The position numbers and the translations under genes were made by a program. This document shows, piece after piece, positions 46,979 to 57,601 of a stretch of 64,000 nucleotides of DNA. The first letter of the stretch is position 1. Every line of letters starts with the position of its first letter. The stretch covers positions 930,001 to 994,000 of the forward strand of contig KN817521.1 of NCBI GenBank assembly GCA_000827495.1, read 5' to 3'. This DNA is from Hypholoma sublateritium FD-334 SS-4. Its lineage: Eukaryota > Basidiomycota > Agaricomycetes > Agaricales > Strophariaceae. A model generated the notes under the pieces. The model was not told where the DNA came from and did no database searches. It saw nothing but the letters and a program-made list of their open reading frames with translations.

Positions 46979-47653
46979 TGTAACATATTAGTTCGGAGTG
47001 TGTAAAGTTGTGTATAACAAAGCGATCTGTGTTTGTACGCCGGATATAGACGCCGTGATGCAATGTGATAATGTGAAGGGCTGGAGGGAACTGCTTTGTG
47101 ACGCTCGCCCGGCGGGCCACAGAGCAGAATAATTATCGCCATGCAACGTTTTGCAGAGGCCGGTCTCGTCGCGGCCTCGTTTATTCGCCCCGCCGTTTGT
47201 TCTGGCGGCCCCCGCTTTTTCCCGTATATAAGGCCGCGCCTGACCGCTTGGTCTCCGCTCCCTGTCTCCCCTGCTCTCGCCTAGCCCGTCCATACGCTGC
47301 GTCGGAACGCGAACAGAAAATACAAGCCGTTGCACGCCAGCCAGCGTGAATTTCCTGCCGGCCACAGGGTCCGCGCAAATACCAGGTGGGCATGTTTCTT
47401 TGGCTCTGTGGGCGCACGGCGCGGCACCAAGTGGCTAATGGCACGCTTTGCTTCGGACAGGTCCGCCAACGCCGAACGGAATCGATAGTGTGGTGTGCAG
47501 GCCGCGCGTGGCCAAAGCAACTCGACTTTAAATATTATCACCGGCCGCGCATTGTTGGCCCGCCATTGTCCCCTCGCCCACAGTACTTATCCTGTGCACG
47601 GCATGTCTGCCCTGTTTTTTTCCCGCACATAGCACTGCTGAACCTTGTTCAGG
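46979..47653 (+). other. Intergenic region upstream of the intronless F-box gene
   Basis: 675 bp, GC-rich. The only element I would mark is the TATA box at 47225. Overlapping frames on both strands here are by-products of high GC. Confidence 0.4.
47225..47231 (+). promoter_or_regulatory. TATA-like element upstream of the F-box gene
   Basis: TATATAA within gtatataaggcc, in GC-rich surroundings that make it stand out. It lies about 420 bp before the ATG at 47654, so use would imply a long leader or an unspliced 5' intron. Confidence 0.35.
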
Positions 47654-49486
47654 ATGCATCCCAGCGGCTCAAATACCGCTCCCACACAATATTCCGCCGC
47701 CAATTTTGCCCAGCCTCCCCATCAGCCCCAGATCGCCCATCACCCAGCTGCCGCCGCGCCCACTGCACCCCAGTCGCATCCTCTGCCCGGCCAATACGCC
47801 ATCACCGCCGCCGCCCATGGCCCAGCCGACCCCAGCGCCCGCCCTCCAGCGCCGCCGACCCGCGCGCTCACCGCCCAACATTACGCCATGCTCGCCAGCC
47901 GCATGCACACCGCGATCTCCAAGGACTGGGTCCCGCACCCTATGGCGCCCGACGTCGCCTACCAGCACCTCATCGCGACGCGGCGGCGCATCGAGCGCAT
48001 CCGCGTGCTCGAGACGGAACAGGCCGCCCGCCTCCCCGCCGTCGACCCGCACATCGAACAGGCGCTCTTCGTCGCGCGCATCGACTACCGCACGCGCTTC
48101 GCGCGCATCTTCCCCATAAACCACCTGCCGGCCGAGATCCTCACCAACATCATGCGCCTCGTCTGCTGGTCCGCCCAGGACCCGCGCACGAGCACCCGCA
48201 CGCGCCTGCACCTCACATGGGTCTGCCGCCAGTGGCGCGCGGTCATGTTCAACGACCACACGCTCTGGAACGCCATCTGGTTCTCGGACTACCCCGACTA
48301 CGAGCGCTCCTTCGCCTGGCTCGAGCGCTCTGGCAACGCCGCCGTCGACGTGCGCATCAACGACAGCAAGGAGAAGCCGTGGTCCTTGGACATGGGGATG
48401 CGGGTCATCAACAAGCTGTTTACCAAGCTGCCAAATATCCGCGTCCTCGTCGTCGTGCTGCAGGACTGGGACCCGCTCTTGTACCTTCTGAACAGCCTTA
48501 CCCGGGTGAAAACAGAAAATATGCATATCATCATGGAGCGCTTGGAGGTGCACCGCACGGGGCCGACGTATGAACAGCAGGGCACGGCCCACGAGCAAGC
48601 ATACTACCGCCGCCTGCTCCCGCTCTTCGGCGGCGCCTTCGTCCCCTCCCTCGCGCACTTCAGCGCCAACGCCGTCCACTTCGACTGGAGCCGCTCCGTG
48701 ATCACCAACATGTCCACGCTCGACCTGCGCCGCATCCCGCTCGAGCGCGTGCCCACCATCACCGAGTTCCGCTCGCTCCTGCGCAACTCCGCGCACTCGC
48801 TGCGCAAGCTCGTCCTCGACGGCGCGGGGCCCAAGTGGCCGCTCGGGCCCCTGCACACGCCCCCCGTCGCCCTCCCCGCGCTGCGCTCCCTCGCGCTCGG
48901 CGACTTCAGCCCGTCGTACGGCGTGTACGCCGCCGCGCAGTTCCTCGCGCCGCACACGCTCGACCTCACGCTCATGAACGTCATCCGCGAGGACTTCACG
49001 CCGTTCTACAACCTCATGACCGCGCGCACGCCGCACCTCCGCGTGCTCACGCTCTACGGCGCGGAGATCGCGCACGACACGCCCGGCGCGCGCGCCGCGT
49101 TCGTGCGCCTCCTCGCCGCGCTCCCGCGCCTCGCGTACCTGCGCCTCAACGGCGTCTCCCCGGCGATGCTCGACCTCTTCCTGTACGACGCGGAGCGCAT
49201 GCAGCCCGCCGCGGGCGTGCCGACCGCGCACCCCGTCTGCCCCGCGCTCGCCGTGCTCGAGTACCACACGATCGACGTCCCCCACCTCGCGCGCTGGCTC
49301 GCGGCCCGGCGCGGCATGGGCCTCCCGCTGCGCAAGGTGTACATGAGCCTCCGCGCGGTGCAGGAGCTGTCGCCGGAGCACCGCGAGCTGCTGCTGCAGG
49401 CCGTGGACGACCCCGAGACGGTGCAGGTCCTGAACCCCATCTTGCGCGCGCCGGAGGAAGAGGCGCTGCTGTCTGAGAATGCTTAG
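47654..49486 (+). CDS. F-box protein, intronless, very GC-rich
   Basis: A single exon of 610 residues, ATG 47654 to TAG 49486, preceded by two in-frame non-ATG codons. A Pro/Ala-rich N-terminus (residues 1-75) precedes a helix, ALTAQHYAMLASRMHTAISK, and RRRIERIRVLETEQAARLP. The F-box follows at about 155-200: FPINHLPAEILTNIMRLVCW, LTWVCRQWRAVMFNDHTLWN. This is the typical basidiomycete pattern ending in 'W..I.F'. The rest is LRR-like: LPNIRVLVVVLQDWDPLLYL, SVITNMSTLDLRRIPLERVP, LRKLVLDGAGPKWPLGPLHT, HLRVLTLYGAEI, RLAYLRLNGVSPAMLDLFLY, LPLRKVYMSLRAVQELSPEH. Likely an SCF substrate receptor; the target is unknown. Codons end almost always in C or G, unlike neighbouring genes, and there are no introns. 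This could reflect a retrocopy or a local GC-rich region. Confidence 0.88.
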   Translation: MHPSGSNTAPTQYSAANFAQPPHQPQIAHHPAAAAPTAPQSHPLPGQYAITAAAHGPADPSARPPAPPTRALTAQHYAMLASRMHTAISKDWVPHPMAPDVAYQHLIATRRRIERIRVLETEQAARLPAVDPHIEQALFVARIDYRTRFARIFPINHLPAEILTNIMRLVCWSAQDPRTSTRTRLHLTWVCRQWRAVMFNDHTLWNAIWFSDYPDYERSFAWLERSGNAAVDVRINDSKEKPWSLDMGMRVINKLFTKLPNIRVLVVVLQDWDPLLYLLNSLTRVKTENMHIIMERLEVHRTGPTYEQQGTAHEQAYYRRLLPLFGGAFVPSLAHFSANAVHFDWSRSVITNMSTLDLRRIPLERVPTITEFRSLLRNSAHSLRKLVLDGAGPKWPLGPLHTPPVALPALRSLALGDFSPSYGVYAAAQFLAPHTLDLTLMNVIREDFTPFYNLMTARTPHLRVLTLYGAEIAHDTPGARAAFVRLLAALPRLAYLRLNGVSPAMLDLFLYDAERMQPAAGVPTAHPVCPALAVLEYHTIDVPHLARWLAARRGMGLPLRKVYMSLRAVQELSPEHRELLLQAVDDPETVQVLNPILRAPEEEALLSENA

Positions 49487-49937
49487 TATTGCTGTCGTCA
49501 TGCTTTCCACTGCTTTACTGCTCTGTAGTAAATTATCTCGCTTACATATATACCTTATTGTAGCCTTACATAGTCTGTACATATACCAGGTACTAGCTTG
49601 CAACATTCCCGTGCTGAAATTAAATCTCAAACATATAATATCGAATGGCACCAAGTCCGATTTGCCTCCATTGGTAATTATGTGTGGCAGAGCGGAAGCA
49701 TTTTTAGAGGCACGCTTCCACAAACGGGAAATGCCCCAACTTGGTTGATCAACTGCATCCGATTGTTGAGTTATCAAACAACGTCACAGTGCTCAATCAG
49801 TGATAAGCAGTGATATGAATGCACAGGAATGCACAGTGATATAGGCGATAATGTGATGAAGCAGATTTATAATGTGATTTTGAACAAAGGCAGAAACGGG
49901 CAGGAAACACCGGCGCGCGCAGTATACAACAAGTACT
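49487..49937. other. Intergenic region between convergent F-box and WDR75 genes
   Basis: 450 bp, abruptly AT-rich after the GC-rich F-box ORF (tatatacctt, catataatatcg). Short direct repeats near 49797-49834 (cagtgat, gatatga, aatgcacag twice). No gene. Confidence 0.4.
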
Positions 49938-52900
49938 TTAACTGGACGCCTTTTTCCGCTTTTTGCCGTTGAGAAGTGGGCTTGGCGGAGTAGGAATAGT
50001 AGCCGGGAGGACGTCGCGCCCAACCGCATGGGTAGGTAGCCGTTTCGATCTCGATAACGGTGTTTCTAACGCGCGGGGAGCGCCGTTGATCTCCTTCGGG
50101 TGAATCCCGTTTAGCTTGCTATTCACGTTGACCACCAAAGGCGGGCTTCCTGAAAAGATTGTCCCATCAACAAAGATAATGAATTTTCTACAGATGCTAG
50201 ATCCTACCTGTCATACACCGCGCCCTGAAAAGTTTGGTGAAAGCGTCCATTTCGCCGGGGTTCGGTACACGTGAAGCGTGTCTGGAAGCAGACGTGTTAG
50301 TGTCTTGTTCTTCTTCCATGACGATATCTTCTTCTTCATCGGCATCGTCCGCTATACTGGGTTCGGCAGGCCGCAGCGTTAAGAAAGATTTTATCAAAGG
50401 ATTGAAAAGATCATCAAGCGAAGGCGCGAGATAGGCCGGCGTATCAAACACTTCGTGCGATTTGCTGTCCTTGCGCAGAAGTGAAGGCGCCTGCAAGGGA
50501 TCAGAACTCGTAGATGCGAACGCAGAGACGCCGAATATATCCTCAAACAAAGTCCGTTTCGGAGGTTGGTTTTGAATGTTCATCGCTGTCGCGGTACGAC
50601 CCTCATCTTTGAGCGTTTGTCGGGAATCGCCGAACGTCACCACTCTCCAGGAATGAGTGATGCCGACAAGGCTGAAGCCGGATCCTGAGTTGAAAGAAGC
50701 CCAGACAGCATTCCGAAGGCCAAACGGCAAAGAGCGGATTGCTATCGGTGTGCTTGACAAAGCCTGGAATATAGAAACTGTCGTCCGTCGTTCCTCGTCC
50801 ACTATAGTAGGTGAATGGAACACGGCAAAAGAAGAATCTTTTTGATGAGGGACAACTTTGTCGATGGGCTGAGGTGGTACGCAATGCCAAACAACTATAC
50901 AATTCAACAATGAGCACAAATTCGCCGAGGGAAGTTCCCTTCGCGGGAAACGCACCAGAACTGTTAATTAGGTCCCACATTACGAGGGATTTAGGATATG
51001 CGGCCAGAAGATACCGTCCCTCGGTGCCAATGAAATGAACGAAAGAGGTCTTCTCCGAATTTGGCGATGTCAAGGTTTGGCAAAGAGAACCGGAGAGGGC
51101 ATCGTATACAGCAATATGAGCACCCACAGATACAGCAAAAAGGGAAGCGTCAGAGGACCATGAAACCGACGAAGGTATCTCGGAACGGAAGCTGAGAGTA
51201 GCGAAAGTAGTCCACGAGTCTAAGTGGTATGATGAGATCCGAGATGATGAGCGAGAAAGTAAAATGCGTACCACTTATCGCCGGGGATGTTGAACCAGAC
51301 GCAACGGATCTCTTCCAGAGCCTCCAGACTTTAATGTACCCATCTCTACCTGTTGTAACCAATTGCGAAGAAGGACCATCATCTTGAACGGGACTAAAGC
51401 TGACGTCGGTGATTTTTTCAGTGCCATGTGGGCGGTCAATGCGCGTATTCAGTATCCAATTATCTTGACTCTTGTCCCAGGCCCAAATTTTGAGGTAAAC
51501 ATCCGAGTGGAAACCTGCGTCCCCCTCTCGACTGTCAACGGTGGCCATCCACTTACCACAAGAAGAAATGACAACAGATTCCACACGAGCAAGTGTGAGA
51601 GGTTTGTCATCCCGTCGAGAAACCCTATTTGACGGCGAAATTTCCAATTCACCAAGAAGGGTGGATCCAAAGGGAGAATACATTTGAAGGGATGATGGAT
51701 GGGAAGAGGGAAGGACGAGTGTTGATGAGAGTGGTTGAATAGCGATGGGTGCAGAGCTCGATTTTGAGGTAGACGTCCAATTTTGCGATTGTGCAGGATC
51801 TACAGATACATAATCAAACAACAAGATCTCAGGGGTAAGAGAGCCGTTTGCGTACCGATTTTTATTCGAGAGTAGTTCCTAGTGACCTTCAAAGTAGTCG
51901 CACCAATAAATGTGTACGTTGCATCAGCAAGGCCCAAAAGATACTCCTCTTCCCCGTTTCCGTTCCTTGACGATAAAACTGAAACTGTACTGATTGGAGC
52001 GCCAAGACGGGGTACGAACTCCTTCTTGCCCGTATGCAATTGCCAGATTACGAGAACGGACTCTTCTCCACCACTCAGCAGGTACGCACCATTGGGCGTG
52101 AAGGACAGCGACGAAACAGCGTGAGCGTGCCAGTGTAGTAATCGTGTCTGAGTACGCTTTTCCACACCATGGGCGTCAACAGCAAGATTGTCGTTCAAAC
52201 AATACCATAAGCGAATGACACCTTTGTCGTCACCAGTCGCGAAGTATTCCTCTGAAGGATGGAATGCTAGACACCTCAGACGCTCCGGGGAAACATATTT
52301 CGTGAATCCGGCCGACAACGAGGAAGTTTTCGCGACGTAGATCGTGTGGCCGGCTGCGGCCACCAACCAGACACCATTTGAAGAGATGGCAAGGCCACTT
52401 GGGAATCTGGTCTTGCCAATGGACGTGATTTCTCTAGATTGGCTGGTGTGGTCGGATGATTTGAGGGAAATTTGCATAACCACAGCATTTTTATCTTGCG
52501 AATACGCAAATAATCAGCGTGCGCGAGTGGCATATGCAATGAAGCTCACCGGTGCCCGCTGCCTTCTTCCGCGACAAAGACGCTGCCACAAAAATCGATC
52601 CTTTGAATTGTTCGTGGCCGCAGATATAATGTATGGGTTGGCCAACGTCGATCGTCTGCAATAGAGTCGCGTTAATGAAATCCCATATCATCACCCTCCC
52701 GTCCAACGACCCCGTGAGTAACTGGAAGGCATTGTGTGGGTTGAGTATAGCCGACGTTAGGATATCCGACTGGGCATTCTCGCCCGTAGGGGCAGGAGCT
52801 GTCAACGTGGAAACGACCACACCAGTTGCAGTGGAGTAAATCTTCACTGACGGCCCTACCAAGGAGAAAAAGTAGCTGGACAACTTCTCAGTAAGAAGAA

Positions 52901-53164
52901 TAATAGAAAAATGACGTCAAATGCCCACCTTCCGTCCTTTGTAAAAACTGGCGGTATCCGACTCGAGGATGGATCTGTAAGAGATGCCCAATTCCAAGGT
53001 GTATCATTCTCCCAACTCGGTGCACTCCATGGTTCTACGTGATTGAGCACTGGGGCGCTTTTGTTGTTGTTTCCTTTTCCCTTCTGCTTATTTGAGGTCG
53101 TTTTGGGCGCTTCCTTAGAGGGATTGGGGACGGGCTTGGGATGCTTTGGATTGGAAGCAGCCAT
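49938..53164 (-). CDS. UTP17: WDR75/Utp17 (Nan1), t-UTP subunit of the small-subunit processome
   Basis: Nucleolar WD40 protein needed for Pol I transcription and early 18S rRNA processing. The N-terminal Lys/Pro/Asn-rich leader MAASNPKHPKPVPNPSKEAP is followed by VEPWSAPSWENDTPWNWASL. Two beta-propellers can be followed: YFFSLVGPSVKIYSTATGVV, LLTGSLDGRVMIWDFINATL, FPSGLAISSNGVWLVAAAGH, LRCLAFHPSEEYFATGDDKG / VIRLWY, HAHAVSSLSFTPNGAYLLSG / GEESVLVIWQLHTGKKEFVP, then SVVISSCGKWMATVDSREGD, KITDVSFSPVQDDGPSSQLV / TTGRDGYIKVWRL, SSDASLFAVSVGAHIAVYDA, and HFIGTEGRYLLAAYPKSLVM. The C-terminus, KRTLFEDIFGVSAFAS, FDTPAYLAPSLDDLFNPLIK, ends GKKRKKASS, a nucleolar-type basic tail. Roughly ten introns, not all checked. 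Complete, about 900 residues. Confidence 0.85.
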
Positions 53165-53504
53165 TTGAGACGGCGTTCGCAGTCTATCTCCTCATATTAC
53201 ACCGCAAAAAAGTGAGCCAAACAACACATAAACACTGATGGCCCAAAACGAGCACATTCGATCATCGGCCTTGAGAAGCGCTCATTAACGGCCAAGTTTG
53301 GGGCCAAGGGCAGTTAGTGACTTTTTACGGTATATACGGTACACAAATTACGCAGGACGGAAAAACCTATCTGCAGTGAAGGTTTACATTATAATTACGG
53401 ATTACTTATACTGTCGTTATATTATGATACGCTACAGGTGTAGTACAGCACGCTATCAACCACTTGAAATGTCCATAAATTCCTCAGCAACATAAACGTA
53501 TCAA
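53165..53504. other. Intergenic region between WDR75 promoter and methyltransferase 3' end
   Basis: 340 bp, AT-rich with short at-alternations from 53320 to 53450. No feature recognised. Confidence 0.35.
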
Positions 53505-55714
53505 TCATAAGTTATAGCCAACAATGGCTCTCACAGCACGACAGGGAATTTGCATCTCCTCGATGGTGGCATGCTTTCGTGCTTCAAGCATACTTTCTCG
53601 AAGTCGCTGTGCTTCGATAAGTTCAGCTTTCGAAAGCGGTTCCTTGGACGGTAAAGGCCATCCCATGTCATCGAGAGAGCACCAAAGCGACACTCGCATC
53701 TCCATATCCCTAAAGGAAATAGCCGGTCAAAATTTGTTCGAATAACGTTGCGAATGGACCATACTTTTGGAATCTCTCTATCAACTTCTCAAACTTCTTT
53801 CTGCTTTTCAGTTCCTCGAGCTCTTCATCATCGTCCCAACCAAATGGCAGAAGCTCGTGCTTTCTGTTCCGTATCCTGTCCTTGAGTTCTTCCCACATGG
53901 CCTCTTGGCAAGCTAAAACGAGTTGATACGTTCGGTACAGGTGCATCGCAAGCGATCTATCGTTCAGTTTGTTGACCTGATCCCCGGGAAATAGTGATCC
54001 AGGAGGCAGATGCGTATTGTCTTCAATGGCCGAGTTGTCTACCATATAACGATGCTGTAATGGTAACGTCGTGATATCGATGTATGGTACGGAGTCCCCG
54101 TTCTCAGATAGATCGAAAGATGACAAAGAGGTGTCGCCGTTATAAGATAAAGGACTGGATTTTGTTCGCGGACGAGAGTGAAATTCAGATGATGCTCGAG
54201 AAATCAGAGTAGAGCTTGTTGCGGTTGATATAGACGAAGAAAAGGAGAAAGAAGGAGCTCGATGTCCGTTACCCGGCACGATAGTTGAAGCTCGAGAACT
54301 TAGAAGTTCAGAATTTGGGTCTGGTATTATATATGATGGCGTTATTTGCATTGGCAGCGGCTGAATCGGTGGTAATGGGGGCATAGGAAAGCTGACAATA
54401 GGCCCCAATGCCACCTGGCGGAAGTAAGTGGTAAGATAAATGGGCAGTACAGCTATTACACCAATCAGTATATAATGTTGGATGTGATATGGAGAAACTT
54501 GCATGAAGGTTTCATGTTGATGAAACGGCTCTCGTAAATGGACTCATGCAGCGATTCAAGTAGCGCATGATCGTGAGTAGGCGCATTTGCCACTTCCATG
54601 GAAGAAGGCCCAGAGGTCGTAGGGAGTCGGTAGTGATGATTACCGGCTGGATTGTGGACTGACGTAGATCTTAACGGTCGAACCCGAAGAGCCTGCGTGA
54701 ACCACCGAGGAAGGACAGGAAATATAATGTCTAAATGAAAATTACAACCAAATCAAATTATTGCCATAGAAGCGAACTTGCACTTCAATTACACGTACCA
54801 TCTTCTATTACTTCAATTGAACCACCTTGAGCCAGAACCCTGCCAATCTCCTAAACACGCATTTAACATAACGATAAAGGTGATAAGTAATGTGGCGTAC
54901 TGCAAATAATGTATCCCACTGGATAAAGAGTGAGATTCTAGAAACCCAGCGTAACGTCTGGCAGCTTAATCACCTTATTTTCTGGCACACCTGTCGCTAT
55001 CGATTGAACATGGACATGGTCGAATTCATCTTCAGCAAATGGTAATTTGTTCGTGACACTGGTTTGAAATGAGTGTATCGAAACAACAGGGAGGAGATTG
55101 GCGACATACAAATTACCATGCGTCCATTCGATTCTGTCGGCTATTGAAGGTGGTAACAGGTGGAGTGGGATTTGAATATCGGCAAGGTCAAATCCAACCT
55201 GAAAAGTACAGGGTGCCATGTCAGATGGAAGTGCAACTATTGGGGTGCTTTCCTCACAAATTCACATTCTGGCCACGCTTTCGCTGCATCGATGATCCAG
55301 TTACCTGTCTGTATCTTTCTGTAAAAATAAGAATGCAATAGATAGCATGCAACATACCCCACAGCCTAAATCTAACACACGGGTTGGGTGTCGTTCCCTG
55401 AAAGGCACGAATGATATTGACCCCCTAAGGTGTTGAGCCATTCGATTGTCAAGGCCTTCTCTAAAATTGTGTATTTTCACGAGGTCAGGAATTGAAAGTG
55501 GAAAGCGGCATCGCTGGAGATGAAGCACGTACAATTCGAGCACATTCCTGTCGTAGGAAAGCGGATATGGGGCTTTCTCTTTATCGTACGAATGGTGTTT
55601 TTTTCCATATTTATATTGGAAATCCTTCCTTCTCATATGTCTCCGTCCTTCTCCAGAATACGAGGTCGAGCCAGTCGAGTAAGTGGGGGTAAGCGTAGGC
55701 GAAGCGAGTGACAT
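53505..55714 (-). CDS. SAM-dependent methyltransferase, basidiomycete type
   Basis: Class I methyltransferase with a long C-terminal extension. Start MSLASPTLTPTYSTGSTSYS, then KAPYPLSYDRNVLELEGLDN and HLRGSISFVPFRERHPTRVL. The SAM motif is DLGCGTGNWIIDAAKAWPEC, followed by EFVGFDLADIQIPL and IEWTHGNFVTNKLPFAEDEF. DHVHVQSIATGVPENKWDTL, FAEIGRVLAQGGSIEVIEDD and IIFPVLPRWFTQALRVRPLR continue the fold. After a Ser/Pro-rich linker, VLPIYLTTYFRQVALGPIVS, and the extension SLAMHLYRTYQLVLACQEAM, LLPFGWDDDEELEELKSRKK, FEKLIERFQKDMEMRVSLWC, CRAVRAIVGYNL. Intron 54453-54502 must use a GC donor (cat|gcaagt) to keep frame. Nine or so introns in all. Related proteins are common in Agaricomycetes; the substrate is unknown and LaeA-type regulation is only a guess. 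Complete. Confidence 0.85.
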
Positions 55715-56260
55715 GATTGTTGGTGCCAAGTTACGCCAGTTTACGCTCGGCGTATTACTTATAGCAACCTGATTCTGAGTGACAGAAAAGTTGAGGACGA
55801 CTGTGCGTGATGTAGTTGTATATCCCGAGGAGTTGGTTCACAAGTCCATGACCGCCAGCAAGAAGCAATGATGGGGAGGAACTTCGATAGGAGGAGATGG
55901 CCGAGGCGGACGTTCAACGTTCAACGTCAACGTCTTTACAGAGATAAATGATGCGTGCAATATCTTCTCTCTCCGGCATATGTACTCGGCAAATAGTAAA
56001 CACACGGTATCACAAATCTCAAACGATCTCTTGTGTAAAAGTTTGCAGAAAGGCCTTCGTCATTGATATTTCGGAAAGAGTCGAGAAAGAGTCTAATATT
56101 AAGCTGAAGCATCATTTGATTGAACCCGGGGTATGTGAAGTGCTACGTAGTACGGATTAAGTACTTGTATGCACAGCCATGGTAACAGAGGATCATAATT
56201 CGCTGGCGAAATCGCGAAGGAAGAAGTTAGGAAGAAGAGGGGAAAACACGGCAAAAAAAA
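55715..56260. other. Intergenic region between methyltransferase start and FSP1-like 3' end
   Basis: 545 bp. A hexamer-scale direct repeat gttcaacgttcaacgtcaacgtc at 55913-55935. No gene supported. Confidence 0.4.
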
Positions 56261-57601
56261 CTAAACATATGGCCCCTTCAATGGACCAAGCATCAAGCTC
56301 TTAGACTTCATCATCCGCACAAACCAGTCACCCAGTACGAATCCCCACAGGAAGCCCATGTACCCAACGCCTCCAGTCTGAAGGAAGATAGTTAGACGCT
56401 GCTGGCGGCATATAACTTGTAGTAGTTTACCTTTCCAAGCATTACGACAATAACTTCTGGGCTACCCTTGTATTCCTTCAGCGATTTTCCTTTAAGGTAT
56501 GCGATCACGTTGGCAGCAACAATTGCGCCGTGAGCCTGTGCTTTCAGCAATTGCTTCTGTTCGGGCCAGTTGACAACGTCGCCGACAGCAAAGATTTCTG
56601 GGTGATTGGGTAGCTGGAGGGTTGGCTCAACGTTGAGGCTGCCATTTGGTGCAAGAACGTCATCTCCTAGTGAATGTGCAATGAAGTCTGTGTTCGGCTT
56701 GGGTCCGCGGGTAGTGAGCTGTGAAACTGTTTTAAGTAATATTGTTATCAAGGGGAAATTTAATTACCACTAAGTCGGCCTGAATGCGCTTTCCATTCCT
56801 GGTCTTCACGTAGCCACGGTCGATTTGGAGATCATCAAGATAGTCATTCGTCACCAACTTGATTTGTCTCGCGGCGAGGGCGGATTCTAAAGCATTCCTG
56901 AACTTCTGGGGGTAGTCTTCGTTCAGAACATTTTTGTTGCCTTGAACGATGGTAATTGATTTTTCCTATCGACAGCGGAACATGAACACTCGAATCTGTA
57001 AATAAAGAAAGTGATGATGCTCACAGGCCATGTATCAGCGATCTCTCCGGCCAATTCTGTTGAAAGACTTGCGTTAGCATAATTTTATACCGGATCTCGC
57101 CTGAATTGACACACCAAGCCCAACAGCGCCTCCGCCGACAAGAACGATACTGTTAGCAGCCTTAATTGAGGCTCGGCTATCCGCCCAATACTGACGAAGT
57201 TGTTTCGGATCGTCGGGGAATCCGAAATTGTTGGGCCACGTCGAGCCGGGAGAAAGCACTAGGGCATCAAAGGCAACGCGCTCATTGTTAGACAAAACAA
57301 CGTTACCACCGCGGCCTTTCTCGGATTTCTCGATGGTGTCGACTTTCGCCTGAATAAAGGTACCCCTTCCCTTGATAAATATGTCCTTCAAAGGGATGAG
57401 CACCTGGTCTTCGATCCCTTCTGGCTTCGAAACAACGAGGCGCACAGTGGCGGGGAGAAGAATAAAGTTGGGGCGAGGGTCAATGAGGATGAGGTTGAAT
57501 TTGGACGTATCCAAGGATTTGGAGAGAGTCCTGGCAGTAATAGCACCTCCTGCACCGCCTCCGATGATAACAATGTTTTTGCGACCGATCCTTGTAGCCA
57601 T
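56261..57601 (-). CDS. FAD/NAD(P)-dependent oxidoreductase, AIFM2/FSP1-like
   Basis: Member of the AIF/NDH-2-like flavoprotein group that reduces quinones with NAD(P)H. Start MATRIGRKNIVIIGGGAGGA has the FAD Rossmann motif GGGAGG, then LILIDPRPNFILLPATVRLV and FDALVLSPGSTWPNNFG. The second Rossmann motif, SIVLVGGGAVGLELAGEIAD, binds NAD(P)H and is interrupted by an intron after GL. Next EKSITIVQGNKNVLNEDYPQ, LVLTTRGPKPNT, and the FAD-contact motif HPEIFAVGDVVNWPEQKQLL with KAQAHGAIVAANVIAYLKGK. The C-terminal exon is TGGVGYMGFLWGFVLGDWFV, a hydrophobic end that could contact a membrane. Five introns. There is no N-terminal Met-Gly, so no FSP1-style myristoylation site. Complete, about 370 residues. 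Confidence 0.87.

Noticed and set aside
47669..49777. Minus-strand open frame of about 700 codons opposite the F-box gene
   Set aside because: It is Arg/Glu/Val/Ala-rich without any domain, and its openness follows from the near-absence of A/T at third positions on the plus strand. The plus-strand F-box and LRR motifs explain the region.
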